Part shown: positions 19,880 to 28,102 of the stretch, in pieces | How the letters are laid out: the number at the start of each line of letters is the position of its first letter | Numbering within the stretch: the first letter of the stretch is position 1 | NCBI GenBank assembly: GCA_031277035.1 | Contig: JAISLY010000060.1 | Span: 1-64,000, forward strand | DNA from: Coriobacteriales bacterium | Lineage (GTDB): Bacteria > Actinomycetota > Coriobacteriia > Coriobacteriales > UBA8131 | Length of the DNA stretch: 64,000 nucleotides | Reading direction: 5' to 3' | Program-made: the position numbers and the translations under genes | The notes under the pieces: generated by a model | What the model saw: the letters and a program-made list of their open reading frames with translations, nothing else | The model's database searches: none | Told to the model about the DNA's origin: nothing

Positions 19880-20587
19880 ATGAAGCGAATCGTAATCGTG
19901 GACGGGGGGCCACGCAAGACGTGGAACACCGCGCAGATGTTGGATAAGGTCGCCGAGGGAGTGCTTGCGGGGGCTTCAGGCGCTCGCCCCCAGGATGCCG
20001 GGGAGGATACGTCTCATCTCGCAGAGACCAACATTGGGGGCGACGTTGAGCTTGTGCGGTTTCGACTCTACGACCTGGACTTCAAGGGCTGCGTGAGCTG
20101 CTTCGCCTGCAAACGCGTAGGCGTGACCCTTACGCGCTGCGCCCTGATTGACGACCTCACGCCGCTCCTTGACGCCATTGCCTCCTGCGATGGCTTTGTG
20201 GTCGGCTCCCCCATCTACCTTGGCAATGTGACCGGCCTCACGCGTGCCTTCATGGAGCGGGTCTGCTTTTCCTATCTCTCCTACGACAAAAAACCGTCCA
20301 GCTTTGACCATCCGATTAAAACCGCTTTCGTCTACACGGCCAACGCACCGGAAGAAGCGTACGGAGAGATTGGCTACTGGGACCTCTTCCGACGCAACGA
20401 GGAACTCTTCGCCCGTATCTTTGGCGCTTCAAGCTGGGTGTTAGCTTCCGAGACCCTGCAGTTTGATGACTACGGCGCCTATGCGAGTGGGATGTTTGAT
20501 GCCGCCGCCCGCCAGAAGCGTCGCGAGACGGTCTTTCCGCAGGATCTGAAGCGGGCATTTGAGCTGGGCCGGTCCCTGGCCACATAA
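19880..20587 (+). CDS. Flavodoxin-like NAD(P)H-dependent FMN oxidoreductase
   Basis: KRIVIVDGGPRKTWNTAQML; CVSCFACKR; FVVGSPIYLGNVTGLTRAFMER. Confidence 0.82.
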   Translation: MKRIVIVDGGPRKTWNTAQMLDKVAEGVLAGASGARPQDAGEDTSHLAETNIGGDVELVRFRLYDLDFKGCVSCFACKRVGVTLTRCALIDDLTPLLDAIASCDGFVVGSPIYLGNVTGLTRAFMERVCFSYLSYDKKPSSFDHPIKTAFVYTANAPEEAYGEIGYWDLFRRNEELFARIFGASSWVLASETLQFDDYGAYASGMFDAAARQKRRETVFPQDLKRAFELGRSLAT

Positions 20588-20729
20588 GCGACGCGGCTGG
20601 GGCGCATCTGGGGCGCTCCCACCCGCGACGCATCTGGGGCGCGCCCATGCGCTCCCTGGCCTCCTGAGCGCCCGAATGCTCCTTGCGCACTCGGACGCTC
20701 ACCAAAAGACTCACAAACGCTCTCTGCTC

Positions 20730-22412
20730 CTATGACAGGGGCAGGGTACGCGCGGCGGAAAGATCGAGGCTCAGTCCGTTTTGATAGAAATAGCTATACT
20801 CGCTGATCTGTGCCAAGGTCTCGTCGCTGGCACCATAGTAGGTGGTGCTGATGACCAGCTGCCTGGTGGCACGATCATAATAGGAGGTCAGAAGACCGAC
20901 CTTATTATCGTCAGTGAAAATATCACCAAGCAGGGCATCGTCGTATTGCGGTGAGAGCTCAAAGTCAGGAACCTCGGGCACGTAGCCGTAGGGCGTAAGG
21001 CGCATGGTAACGGTGCCGTTGTTTATCGTGTACGCATCGACCGTATAACCGCCCACCTCGCTGATTGCTATGCGTGTCCCTGCCTGTCTGGGGTCCACGA
21101 TATGCCGCTCCAACGGACTTTCTTCAGCGCCGGAGAAATCACGATGCAGGCCAAGCACGGGAGTGAGCGTGAAGCTTTGAGACTGGGGGTCAAGGCCCAT
21201 AATCTCATGGGTTATCGAGGGAACCTGTGTAACGGCCGCTTCCTTAGATGCAGCAAAATCGGCAGCTTCCTGAGTATAGGCGGTCCTCGTATACAGGACT
21301 CCCGCGTTATCCTTCTCATCGGTAATCAGGAAGTCACTCATACTGAGAGAGCCCGCCGTGCCATCGACAACGGCTACCGTGCCAAAGGGGCCGACGGAGA
21401 GCTTGTCGAGCCCAAGCTCGGAAGTGCCCTCAGAAGTCGTAAAGGTATAGACGCCCGGCTCGGCCACCCGGTCCAGGGCCGCCGTCGTGCTTTTATCCAC
21501 ACTGAGATTGAACGCTCCCTCTACCGCGGCCTCGCGCATCGTGTCGCCTCCGTCGGCAACCCAAAGGCCAGCAGGCAGTGTAATCTTGAGATCGAACGTG
21601 TCCGGCAGCGCCACACCAAGAGTCTGATGGAACATCACCGTGATGGTGCGCTCGTCGATGTAGTAGGGGTCGCGCTCAAAGATTCCATTGGTGCCGGACT
21701 GCCCCACGATATTCTGCTCGTCCACGGTGCACTCGATGGCCGGCGGCAGGAGGCTCTGCAGGTCGTTCCATGCGGGCAGCCTCTTATCCGCCCAGTCGCC
21801 ATGAATCGTCTCTGCGCTGATGGCCTCGTCATAACGGATGGTAAAGAAGGTGTTGATAAAGTTGTCGTCTATCGCAAGCGCATCAAGCGTGATGCTGCCG
21901 CCGTCGAAGGAAAGCGTCTGCCCAACAGGGGCGTTGCCCTCCTCCAAAGCGTCCTGCATGGCCACGGAATAGGTGGGCGTATTCGCGTCGCTCAGATCGC
22001 CTGCGGCCTGCGTCGCGTTTCCCAGACCGCCAAAGAAACTGAGTTCGCCCGTACCCATCTTCACGAGCAGGCCGCCCACGGCATAGGCCGAAGGAACCCC
22101 CACAACAAGCACGATTGCCGCGACCAGCGCGACGGCGAACCTGCGCGGCATACGACGCGCGGGGCGCTCGGCGGCGGGGCGTGCGGCGGCGGGGCGTGCG
22201 GCGGCGGGGCGTGCGGCGGCGGGGCGTGCGGCGGGGCGTGCGGCGGGGCGCTCGGTGGCGGGGCGTGCGGCGGGGCGCTCGGTGGCGGGGCGCTCAAGCC
22301 CCAGCTTGGCAAAGGTCTGCTCGGTAAGTGCCTCGGCGTCAAAGGCCACGGGTTCAAGCTCTGCCAACTCGCTCATGTCAAACACCCTTGGTGTCGGTGT
22401 GTCGTTTCTCAT
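20730..22412 (-). CDS. DUF4179-type membrane protein, likely anti-sigma factor
   Basis: N-terminal cytoplasmic part, one TM (RFAVALVAAIVLVVGVPSAYAVGG), extracellular DUF4179-like domain; directly downstream of an ECF sigma gene; RPAA/ERPA repeats at 22161-22295. Confidence 0.75.
   Translation of the reverse strand: MRNDTPTPRVFDMSELAELEPVAFDAEALTEQTFAKLGLERPATERPAARPATERPAARPAARPAAARPAAARPAAARPAAERPARRMPRRFAVALVAAIVLVVGVPSAYAVGGLLVKMGTGELSFFGGLGNATQAAGDLSDANTPTYSVAMQDALEEGNAPVGQTLSFDGGSITLDALAIDDNFINTFFTIRYDEAISAETIHGDWADKRLPAWNDLQSLLPPAIECTVDEQNIVGQSGTNGIFERDPYYIDERTITVMFHQTLGVALPDTFDLKITLPAGLWVADGGDTMREAAVEGAFNLSVDKSTTAALDRVAEPGVYTFTTSEGTSELGLDKLSVGPFGTVAVVDGTAGSLSMSDFLITDEKDNAGVLYTRTAYTQEAADFAASKEAAVTQVPSITHEIMGLDPQSQSFTLTPVLGLHRDFSGAEESPLERHIVDPRQAGTRIAISEVGGYTVDAYTINNGTVTMRLTPYGYVPEVPDFELSPQYDDALLGDIFTDDNKVGLLTSYYDRATRQLVISTTYYGASDETLAQISEYSYFYQNGLSLDLSAARTLPLS
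22161..22295. repeat. GC-rich minisatellite within the DUF4179 gene
   Basis: Repeated gcggcggggcgt units encoding ERPA/ARPAA. Confidence 0.85.
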
Positions 22413-22477
22413 GGTGTCGTCTCTCATGGTGTACTCCTTGTCGATAAAGATACGTGCGGCAAACGTTCCTGCCCGGA

Positions 22478-23095
22478 TCAGCCAATCGCCTGATCATTGA
22501 GATGTCTGCGCAGGATTTTGCGGCTGCGGTACAAACGGCTCTTGACAGCAGGAACAGTCGTCTCGGCCGCAGCCGCAAGGTCGCGCAGACTTTCGCCGTC
22601 AAGGTAGTGACGCTCAAGCAGCTCTCGCTCCATGTGTGGAAGCGTTTCGAAGGCGGAGGGCGATCCGTCAGGGCCATCGGCCATCTCAAGGTGCGCCCTG
22701 TCAGCGACCGTGCCTGGGTGCTCCCTGTCAGCGACCGTACCAGGGTGCGCCCTGTCAGCGGCCGTGCCAAAGTGCTCCCTCTCGAGGTTCTCCATATCGC
22801 CAACCGCCAGTTCCGGTCGCAGTGAGCGCAGTCGTTTGAGGGCGGCGTTGCGCGTTACCACCGCAAGCCAGGGTTTCAGTCGACTGTCCCTGCGAAGCCG
22901 GGACGCGACCGTCCACAGCACGGTAAAGGTATCCGAAGCAAGCTCCTCGGCGTCCTGGCGGCTACCGGCCGTGCCAAGGGTGCGCAGCGCCACCGCCATG
23001 ACATAGCCGCCGTAGCGGGCAATCGCCGCCTCCAGGGCCCGAGGCTCTCGTTTCTGGAGGCCCTTGAGCAGCTTGCGCTCATCATCGAATCTCAT
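22478..23095 (-). CDS. ECF-type RNA polymerase sigma factor
   Basis: Sigma2 (LASDTFTVLWTVASRL...LKPWLAVVTRNAALKRLR), sigma4 (LLERHYLDGESLRDLAAAAETTVPAVKSRLYRSRKILRR); ATG 23095. Confidence 0.88.
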   Translation of the reverse strand: MRFDDERKLLKGLQKREPRALEAAIARYGGYVMAVALRTLGTAGSRQDAEELASDTFTVLWTVASRLRRDSRLKPWLAVVTRNAALKRLRSLRPELAVGDMENLEREHFGTAADRAHPGTVADREHPGTVADRAHLEMADGPDGSPSAFETLPHMERELLERHYLDGESLRDLAAAAETTVPAVKSRLYRSRKILRRHLNDQAIG

Positions 23096-23266
23096 ATGGG
23101 CGGACTCCTTTCCTGGACGAATCCCTCTGCGCTGCACGAATCGTTTCACGCTGGACGAATCCCTCTCAGAAAACGCCCCCAACGCAGCCTACTGCTTTGC
23201 CGGCACTATAGGAAGCCAGAAATGCCGCAAAAAGTAGCACGAGGCGAATCTGGTATCGACGGGATG

Positions 23267-23371
23267 ACGGCACGGCATCGCTATATGACAGCGTGGCGTC
23301 GCTACATAACGGCGCGGCATCGCTACATAACGGCGTGGCATCGGCATATAACAATGCGGCATCGGTACGGT
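23267..23371. repeat. Five tandem 21-bp units (acggcgcggcatcgctacata)
   Basis: Units start at 23267, 23288, 23309, 23330, 23351. Confidence 0.85.
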
Positions 23372-23425
23372 AGCATCCCCTGAAAGCGGGTGGCCTGCCC
23401 CCGCTGCTCCGATAGACTGGATAAA

Positions 23426-23458
23426 TGAACGTACGTTTATTTAATTGAGCGTGCGTTT
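23426..23458. promoter_or_regulatory. Direct repeat TGAACGTACGTTTATTT / TGAGCGTGCGTTTCTTT, possible TetR-type operator
   Basis: 20-bp spacing; first copy contains palindrome AACGTACGTT. Confidence 0.4.
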
Positions 23459-23560
23459 CTTTTATGGCCTTGTATGGCTTCCGGTATGGTTTCGTATGGC
23501 TTCCGATGTGGCTTCCAGTATGCTTGCCCGCGGATGCCGAAGCTCTCGAAAGGAGGGATC

Positions 23561-24550
23561 ATGGGGCGGACTATTCTGCAGACTCACGATCTCATCAAGC
23601 GATATGGCGACTTCACCGCGCTGAAACGCGTATCGCTGTCACTGTACGAAGGTGACATCTACGGCCTTGTCGGGCGTAACGGCGCGGGAAAGACGACCTT
23701 CTTCAAATGCGTGATGGGCCTTGCCCGGCCAAACTCGGGAAGCATCGTCATCGGAGAGGCGGGCGACAAGCTCAATGCCGCACGGCATCGTATGGGCTTT
23801 ATGATTAACGCCTCGTTTTTTCCCTACCTTGGCCCCCGGGAAAGCCTGGAGTATCTCTGCCGTGTTAAAAAGATACCAGCGCGGCGCGAGGAGGTCACCC
23901 GTCTGCTCAAACTCGTGGAACTCGACACCGTAAAAAAACCGTTTAAGACCTTCTCCCAGGGCATGAAGCAGCGTCTGGGCATTGCGGGAGCCCTGCTTGG
24001 CTCCCCTTCCATCGTGGTTCTCGACGAACCTATCAACGGGCTTGACCCCCAGGGTATCGCCGACATTCGCGACATCATCAAAAGCGCACACCAGGTCTCG
24101 GGCGCGACCTTTATCATCTCCTCACACATCCTCAGCGAACTCGACCTGGTGGCCACTCGCTTTGGCTTTATAGAGCAGGGCGTGCTGCTCAGGGAGATTA
24201 CGCACGAGGAGCTGCACGCGCAGACCAAAAAATCGCTGACGCTCAGGGTCAGCGACGCAGTGCGGGCGCAGGCGCTCCTCCAATCGCAGCCTGGCGGCAT
24301 TCAGGTAAGCAGTTCGGGAGACTGCCTGACCATCGAATCGCATCTCGATGAACCGCAGCTCATCTCCCGCATGGTGGTGGAAGGCGGAATAGAACTCTTT
24401 GAGATGCGCCACGCACAGACAACGCTGGAAGACTACTTTATCCATTTGATACGTACTGCCGAGGCGGCTGGCCTGACCAACGGTGAGGATGGGTCGGGCC
24501 TCACAAATCGAAGCGGCAAGAAGGGAAGGAGAGGTGCGCATTATGCTTAG
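23561..24550 (+). CDS. ABC transporter ATP-binding protein
   Basis: Walker A GRNGAGKTT, signature FSQGMKQRLGIAGALLG, Walker B IVVLDEPINGLDP; start ATG after AAAGGAGGG. Confidence 0.92.
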   Translation: MGRTILQTHDLIKRYGDFTALKRVSLSLYEGDIYGLVGRNGAGKTTFFKCVMGLARPNSGSIVIGEAGDKLNAARHRMGFMINASFFPYLGPRESLEYLCRVKKIPARREEVTRLLKLVELDTVKKPFKTFSQGMKQRLGIAGALLGSPSIVVLDEPINGLDPQGIADIRDIIKSAHQVSGATFIISSHILSELDLVATRFGFIEQGVLLREITHEELHAQTKKSLTLRVSDAVRAQALLQSQPGGIQVSSSGDCLTIESHLDEPQLISRMVVEGGIELFEMRHAQTTLEDYFIHLIRTAEAAGLTNGEDGSGLTNRSGKKGRRGAHYA

Positions 24551-25289
24551 TTACTTCCGAGGCGAAGTCTATCGTCTGCTCCACAAGCGGAGTATGTATC
24601 TCTACTTTGGCATCCTGGCAGTGGGATACTGCCTGCTCTCCTTCGCCCGCTCTGACACCTTTACTGCCGGCTCGATTCTCTCCGACGCAGAAAACCTCTA
24701 CTCATATCTCCCCGCGCTGGCAGGCGGTTTTTTGTTCGCGGCGGTGTTTACCGACGACCTGCAGTCAAAGAACCTTGCGACGCTCGTGGGCTTTGGTATG
24801 AATAAGGCCATGATCGTGGTGAGCAAATTCATCCTGATGCTTCTGCTCAGCGTCATCGTCTATGCAGGCGTCATGCTCCTTACCTGGGCGATACACGCCG
24901 CCTTTGGTTGGCCGCCTTCCGCAGACACGATGGGGCTCGTCGGCCTGTTTGCCCTGCGAAACCTGCTTACGACCGTCGCCTTCGCCGCAGTCGCGGGCAT
25001 CCTGGTCTACGGTCTGCAACGAAGCACCTTTGCCATCGTGTGCTACCTCATTCTTGTGCTGGGCATCGTCGACGGCCTGCTGGTTCAGGCCTTCATGCTG
25101 GACTTCTTTACGGCTATCGCCCCAGACCTTGGCAATCACCTCCTGGAAAGAATCGCAAACCGTATCCTTGGCGGATTGCTGGAGAGCGGCACGGTGCCAC
25201 TGCTTGCGGCCATTGAATACGTCATCTATCTCATTGTATCGATTGCGCTCTCGGTGCTCGTCTTCACCCGCAGGGAGCTGGAGTTCTGA
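24543..25289 (+). CDS. ABC transporter permease
   Basis: About 6 TM segments; overlaps the ATPase end; start MLSYFRGEVYRLLHK. Confidence 0.85.
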   Translation: MLSYFRGEVYRLLHKRSMYLYFGILAVGYCLLSFARSDTFTAGSILSDAENLYSYLPALAGGFLFAAVFTDDLQSKNLATLVGFGMNKAMIVVSKFILMLLLSVIVYAGVMLLTWAIHAAFGWPPSADTMGLVGLFALRNLLTTVAFAAVAGILVYGLQRSTFAIVCYLILVLGIVDGLLVQAFMLDFFTAIAPDLGNHLLERIANRILGGLLESGTVPLLAAIEYVIYLIVSIALSVLVFTRRELEF

Positions 25290-25536
25290 GAGGGGCGGGG
25301 GCTTCGCCTTCGCCCGCAGGTGAGCCCTCCGCTGCCCGGGGAAGTGCCGCTGTGTGCATTGCGCGCCCTCGTGCGGCCAGGCAATGAATCGGCACATCCC
25401 AAGGGAAGCGCCTGCAGATTATAATAACCGTTGATTTTGGGTTTCTCGTTATCGAAGAGGCAGTGTTGATAGGAGAACTCCCACAGAGCCCCAAAGAGGT
25501 AGGGTCAAGCGCGCTCCCTTTTTACCATCACAAGGG

Positions 25537-25600
25537 AATGTCGAGTGTAAGAGACACAGATATTCAATATGTGATAAAATGTCGAACATAAAAGACATCA
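25537..25600 (+). promoter_or_regulatory. Two direct repeats AATGTCGA-N6-AARAGACAY at 41-bp spacing upstream of DUF4143 ATPase copy 3
   Basis: Starts at 25537 and 25578; the second has internal dyad ATGTC-N10-GACAT. Confidence 0.65.
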
Positions 25601-25628
25601 TGTCCCAATTGTTTTGGAGTTTTGTCTT

Positions 25629-26828
25629 ATGGTCATCAGGGAGTTCTATCTGAGCAAGGTGCGGCCTTTTATCGACAAGGATGTCGTAAAGGTGTTGGTC
25701 GGTATGCGACGGTCGGGAAAGAGCACGCTGCTCGTGCAGCTGCGTGACGAGCTTGCCGCAAGGGGTGTGCCGGCGAAGAGCATCGTTTTCATGAACTTCG
25801 AGTCGGAAGCTCTGGCATCGCTGCGCCAGGACAAGGCGCTTTATCATCACATCCGCTCCGTTGCCGACAACGCGGAAGGCAAGCTCTATCTTCTTTTTGA
25901 CGAAATACAGATCGTCGAGGCGTGGGAGCGCTGCGTCAACTCCCTGCGGGTGGATATCGATTGCGACATCTACCTCACCGGATCGAACGCACGGCTCCTG
26001 GCAGGGGAGCTCGCCACTTTGCTGGCGGGGCGTTATGTCTCCTTTGAGGTCATGCCGTTCTCGTTTCGCGAGTTCCTGTTGGCCGCACCGAACATCCCAC
26101 CGCATGATGCTTTTGACATCTACCGCGTCTTTGGCGGCATGCCCTTCCTGCCGCAGATTCAGTTTGACCCCGAATCGAGTCTCACCTATCTCAACGATGT
26201 CTACAACTCCATCGTCCTCAAGGACATCGTCACTCGCCACGCCTTGCGCGATGTCGAGCAGCTCGACCGCATCGTGCGTTACCTGTTCTCTGAGGTGGGT
26301 ACGACGCTCTCAGTCAAAAACATCGTCAACCAACTTTTCAATGAGCGTATCGGCATCTCCCGCGACACGGTCTACCGCTACCTTAATGCTTGTGAGGATG
26401 CCCTGCTGCTCACGCGCGTCAAGCGCAAGGACATCATCGGCAAGGAGCTGCTGCGCGCCGCAGAGAAGGTATACCTCACAGACATCGGTATGCGTGAGGC
26501 ACTGCTGGGCACCAATCAGACAAGGGTCGACCTGATATTCGAGAACATCGTTGCAAACGAGCTGCGGCATCGTGGCTATCGCGTCTACATCGGAAAGCTG
26601 GGCAGACGAGAGATAGACTTCGTCGCCGAGCGCCACGACACGACCATCTATGTCCAAGTCGCCTACCTGCTGGCAACCGACGAGATGATTCGACGCGAGT
26701 TCGCCGCCCTACAGGACATACCGGACAACTTTCCCAAATACGTGGTGAGTGCAGACGAGGTCGATTTCTCCCAAAACGGTATCCGCCACCAAAACATCAG
26801 GGGCTTCCTCCTGTCAACAGAGTATTAG
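25629..26828 (+). CDS. AAA-family ATPase with DUF4143 domain (copy 3)
   Basis: GMRRSGKSTLL, YLLFDEIQIVEAWE, YLTGSNARLL, HTH-like middle (ISRDTVYRYLNACEDALLL), REIDFVAE. Confidence 0.9.
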   Translation: MVIREFYLSKVRPFIDKDVVKVLVGMRRSGKSTLLVQLRDELAARGVPAKSIVFMNFESEALASLRQDKALYHHIRSVADNAEGKLYLLFDEIQIVEAWERCVNSLRVDIDCDIYLTGSNARLLAGELATLLAGRYVSFEVMPFSFREFLLAAPNIPPHDAFDIYRVFGGMPFLPQIQFDPESSLTYLNDVYNSIVLKDIVTRHALRDVEQLDRIVRYLFSEVGTTLSVKNIVNQLFNERIGISRDTVYRYLNACEDALLLTRVKRKDIIGKELLRAAEKVYLTDIGMREALLGTNQTRVDLIFENIVANELRHRGYRVYIGKLGRREIDFVAERHDTTIYVQVAYLLATDEMIRREFAALQDIPDNFPKYVVSADEVDFSQNGIRHQNIRGFLLSTEY

Positions 26829-26864
26829 TAAACGTCAATCGCTGTTTTCGCCATGCTCACACCT

Positions 26865-26887
26865 TTCCATTGTGAGCAACAATGGAA
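26865..26887. terminator. Hairpin TTCCATTGT-gagca-ACAATGGAA downstream of the DUF4143 ATPase
   Basis: Perfect 9-bp stem, no clear T-run. Confidence 0.5.
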
Positions 26888-27032
26888 GGCATTTGCAGTA
26901 CATTGTTAAACACGCGACACGCTCAGCGACCTTCATTGATACGGCTCGATGGTAAGGTCATACAATGAATCGACACTTTCCCAGAGCGAGCTGGAGATAA
27001 AACGCAACATCGAATAGGTCAGGGAGGTGTCG

Positions 27033-27080
27033 ATTGAGCTCCGGATTGAGCCCCGGATTGAGCCCCGGATTTAGCCCCGG
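27033..27080. repeat. 12-bp tandem repeat (attgagccccgg x4) spanning the mutY stop codon
   Basis: Units at 27033, 27045, 27057, 27069. Confidence 0.8.
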
Positions 27081-28102
27081 ATAGTCCAGCCCTTTGCCTG
27101 CTCGACGATAAAACCCTCAGAGGCGAGGGCTGTGAGGATGGCCTGCAGCTCTTCAAGGGACAGGTCGGGGCGAGAGGCCCGGTGCTCGGCTCGGTTGAGA
27201 GAGACACACAACTCCTCAGTCGTCGCCTCGCCCAATGCCAGAAGCTCCCGCAGAAGCCAGGCCCGTTTCTGCCGCACCGAGCCCTCGAAGCGCGATTGTC
27301 GCGTGTGATGCTTTGAGGCACGAGAAGGGTTTGGCAGGGTCTTTTTGAGATGATTTCCGTAGTCGAGTAACGCGTAGTACCAGCCACGGGGGTCGACGCG
27401 GTCGCAGGTGGCTTCGATGAGGGGGATGATTTCGCGGTCATGCACCGGGCCGCGCGTTGCGTCGGGTTGTGAGTCGGGCACCGGGCCGCGCTCTGCGTCG
27501 GGTTGTGAGCCGGGCGTCGGGCCGCGCTTTGCGTCGGGTTGTGAGCCGGGCGTCTGGGCGGGTTGCGGGTCAGCCGTCGGGCCAGCCGTTGAGCTGCCCG
27601 ACGGGTCGAATAACAAGGCGGACTCCGTAAAGAAGTGATGCAGGAAGACCGCGCGGACATTGGTCTCCAGATAGACCTGGGGCTCGTTGAAGGCAAAGAT
27701 GCAGACACCCGAGGCGGTCGCGGGCCCCACTCCGGGCAGGGTAAGGAGGGTGTCGCGCGTCGCAGGTATCGTGCCCTTATGGTCGTAGGCGATACGCTCT
27801 GCGGCCCGTTTGAGGGCAAGTGCTCGACGGTTGTAGCCCAAACCCTGCCAGAAGGACAAAACGTCGGTGGTGGAAGCGGCAGCCAGTGCCTCAGCGGTCG
27901 GAAAGGCCGCCGAGAAGCGCGACCAGTGGCGCAACACGCGCGAAACCTGTGTCTGCTGCAGCATGACCTCGCTTAACAACACCAGCCAGGGGTCGCGCGT
28001 GTTGCGCCAGGGCAGGTCTCGATACAGACGCGCACCCTCTGCTCGCACGAGTGCACAAAACGCCACAAGGGCCTCTTCGGTCGCGCAAGTCGCCTGCGTC
28101 AT
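27071..28102 (-). CDS. mutY: A/G-specific adenine glycosylase (MutY family) with internal repeat insertion
   Basis: LPWRNTRDPWLVLLSEVMLQQTQVSRVL, LPGVGPATASGVCIFAFN, WYYALLDYGNHLKK; 12-aa repeats GSQPDAERGPVP within. Confidence 0.85.
   Translation of the reverse strand: MTQATCATEEALVAFCALVRAEGARLYRDLPWRNTRDPWLVLLSEVMLQQTQVSRVLRHWSRFSAAFPTAEALAAASTTDVLSFWQGLGYNRRALALKRAAERIAYDHKGTIPATRDTLLTLPGVGPATASGVCIFAFNEPQVYLETNVRAVFLHHFFTESALLFDPSGSSTAGPTADPQPAQTPGSQPDAKRGPTPGSQPDAERGPVPDSQPDATRGPVHDREIIPLIEATCDRVDPRGWYYALLDYGNHLKKTLPNPSRASKHHTRQSRFEGSVRQKRAWLLRELLALGEATTEELCVSLNRAEHRASRPDLSLEELQAILTALASEGFIVEQAKGWTIRG

Noticed and set aside
21102-22493. 463-aa plus-strand ORF antisense to the DUF4179 gene
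   Set aside because: Shadow ORF with GGGACGGGACGG low-complexity tail derived from the minisatellite; no domain.
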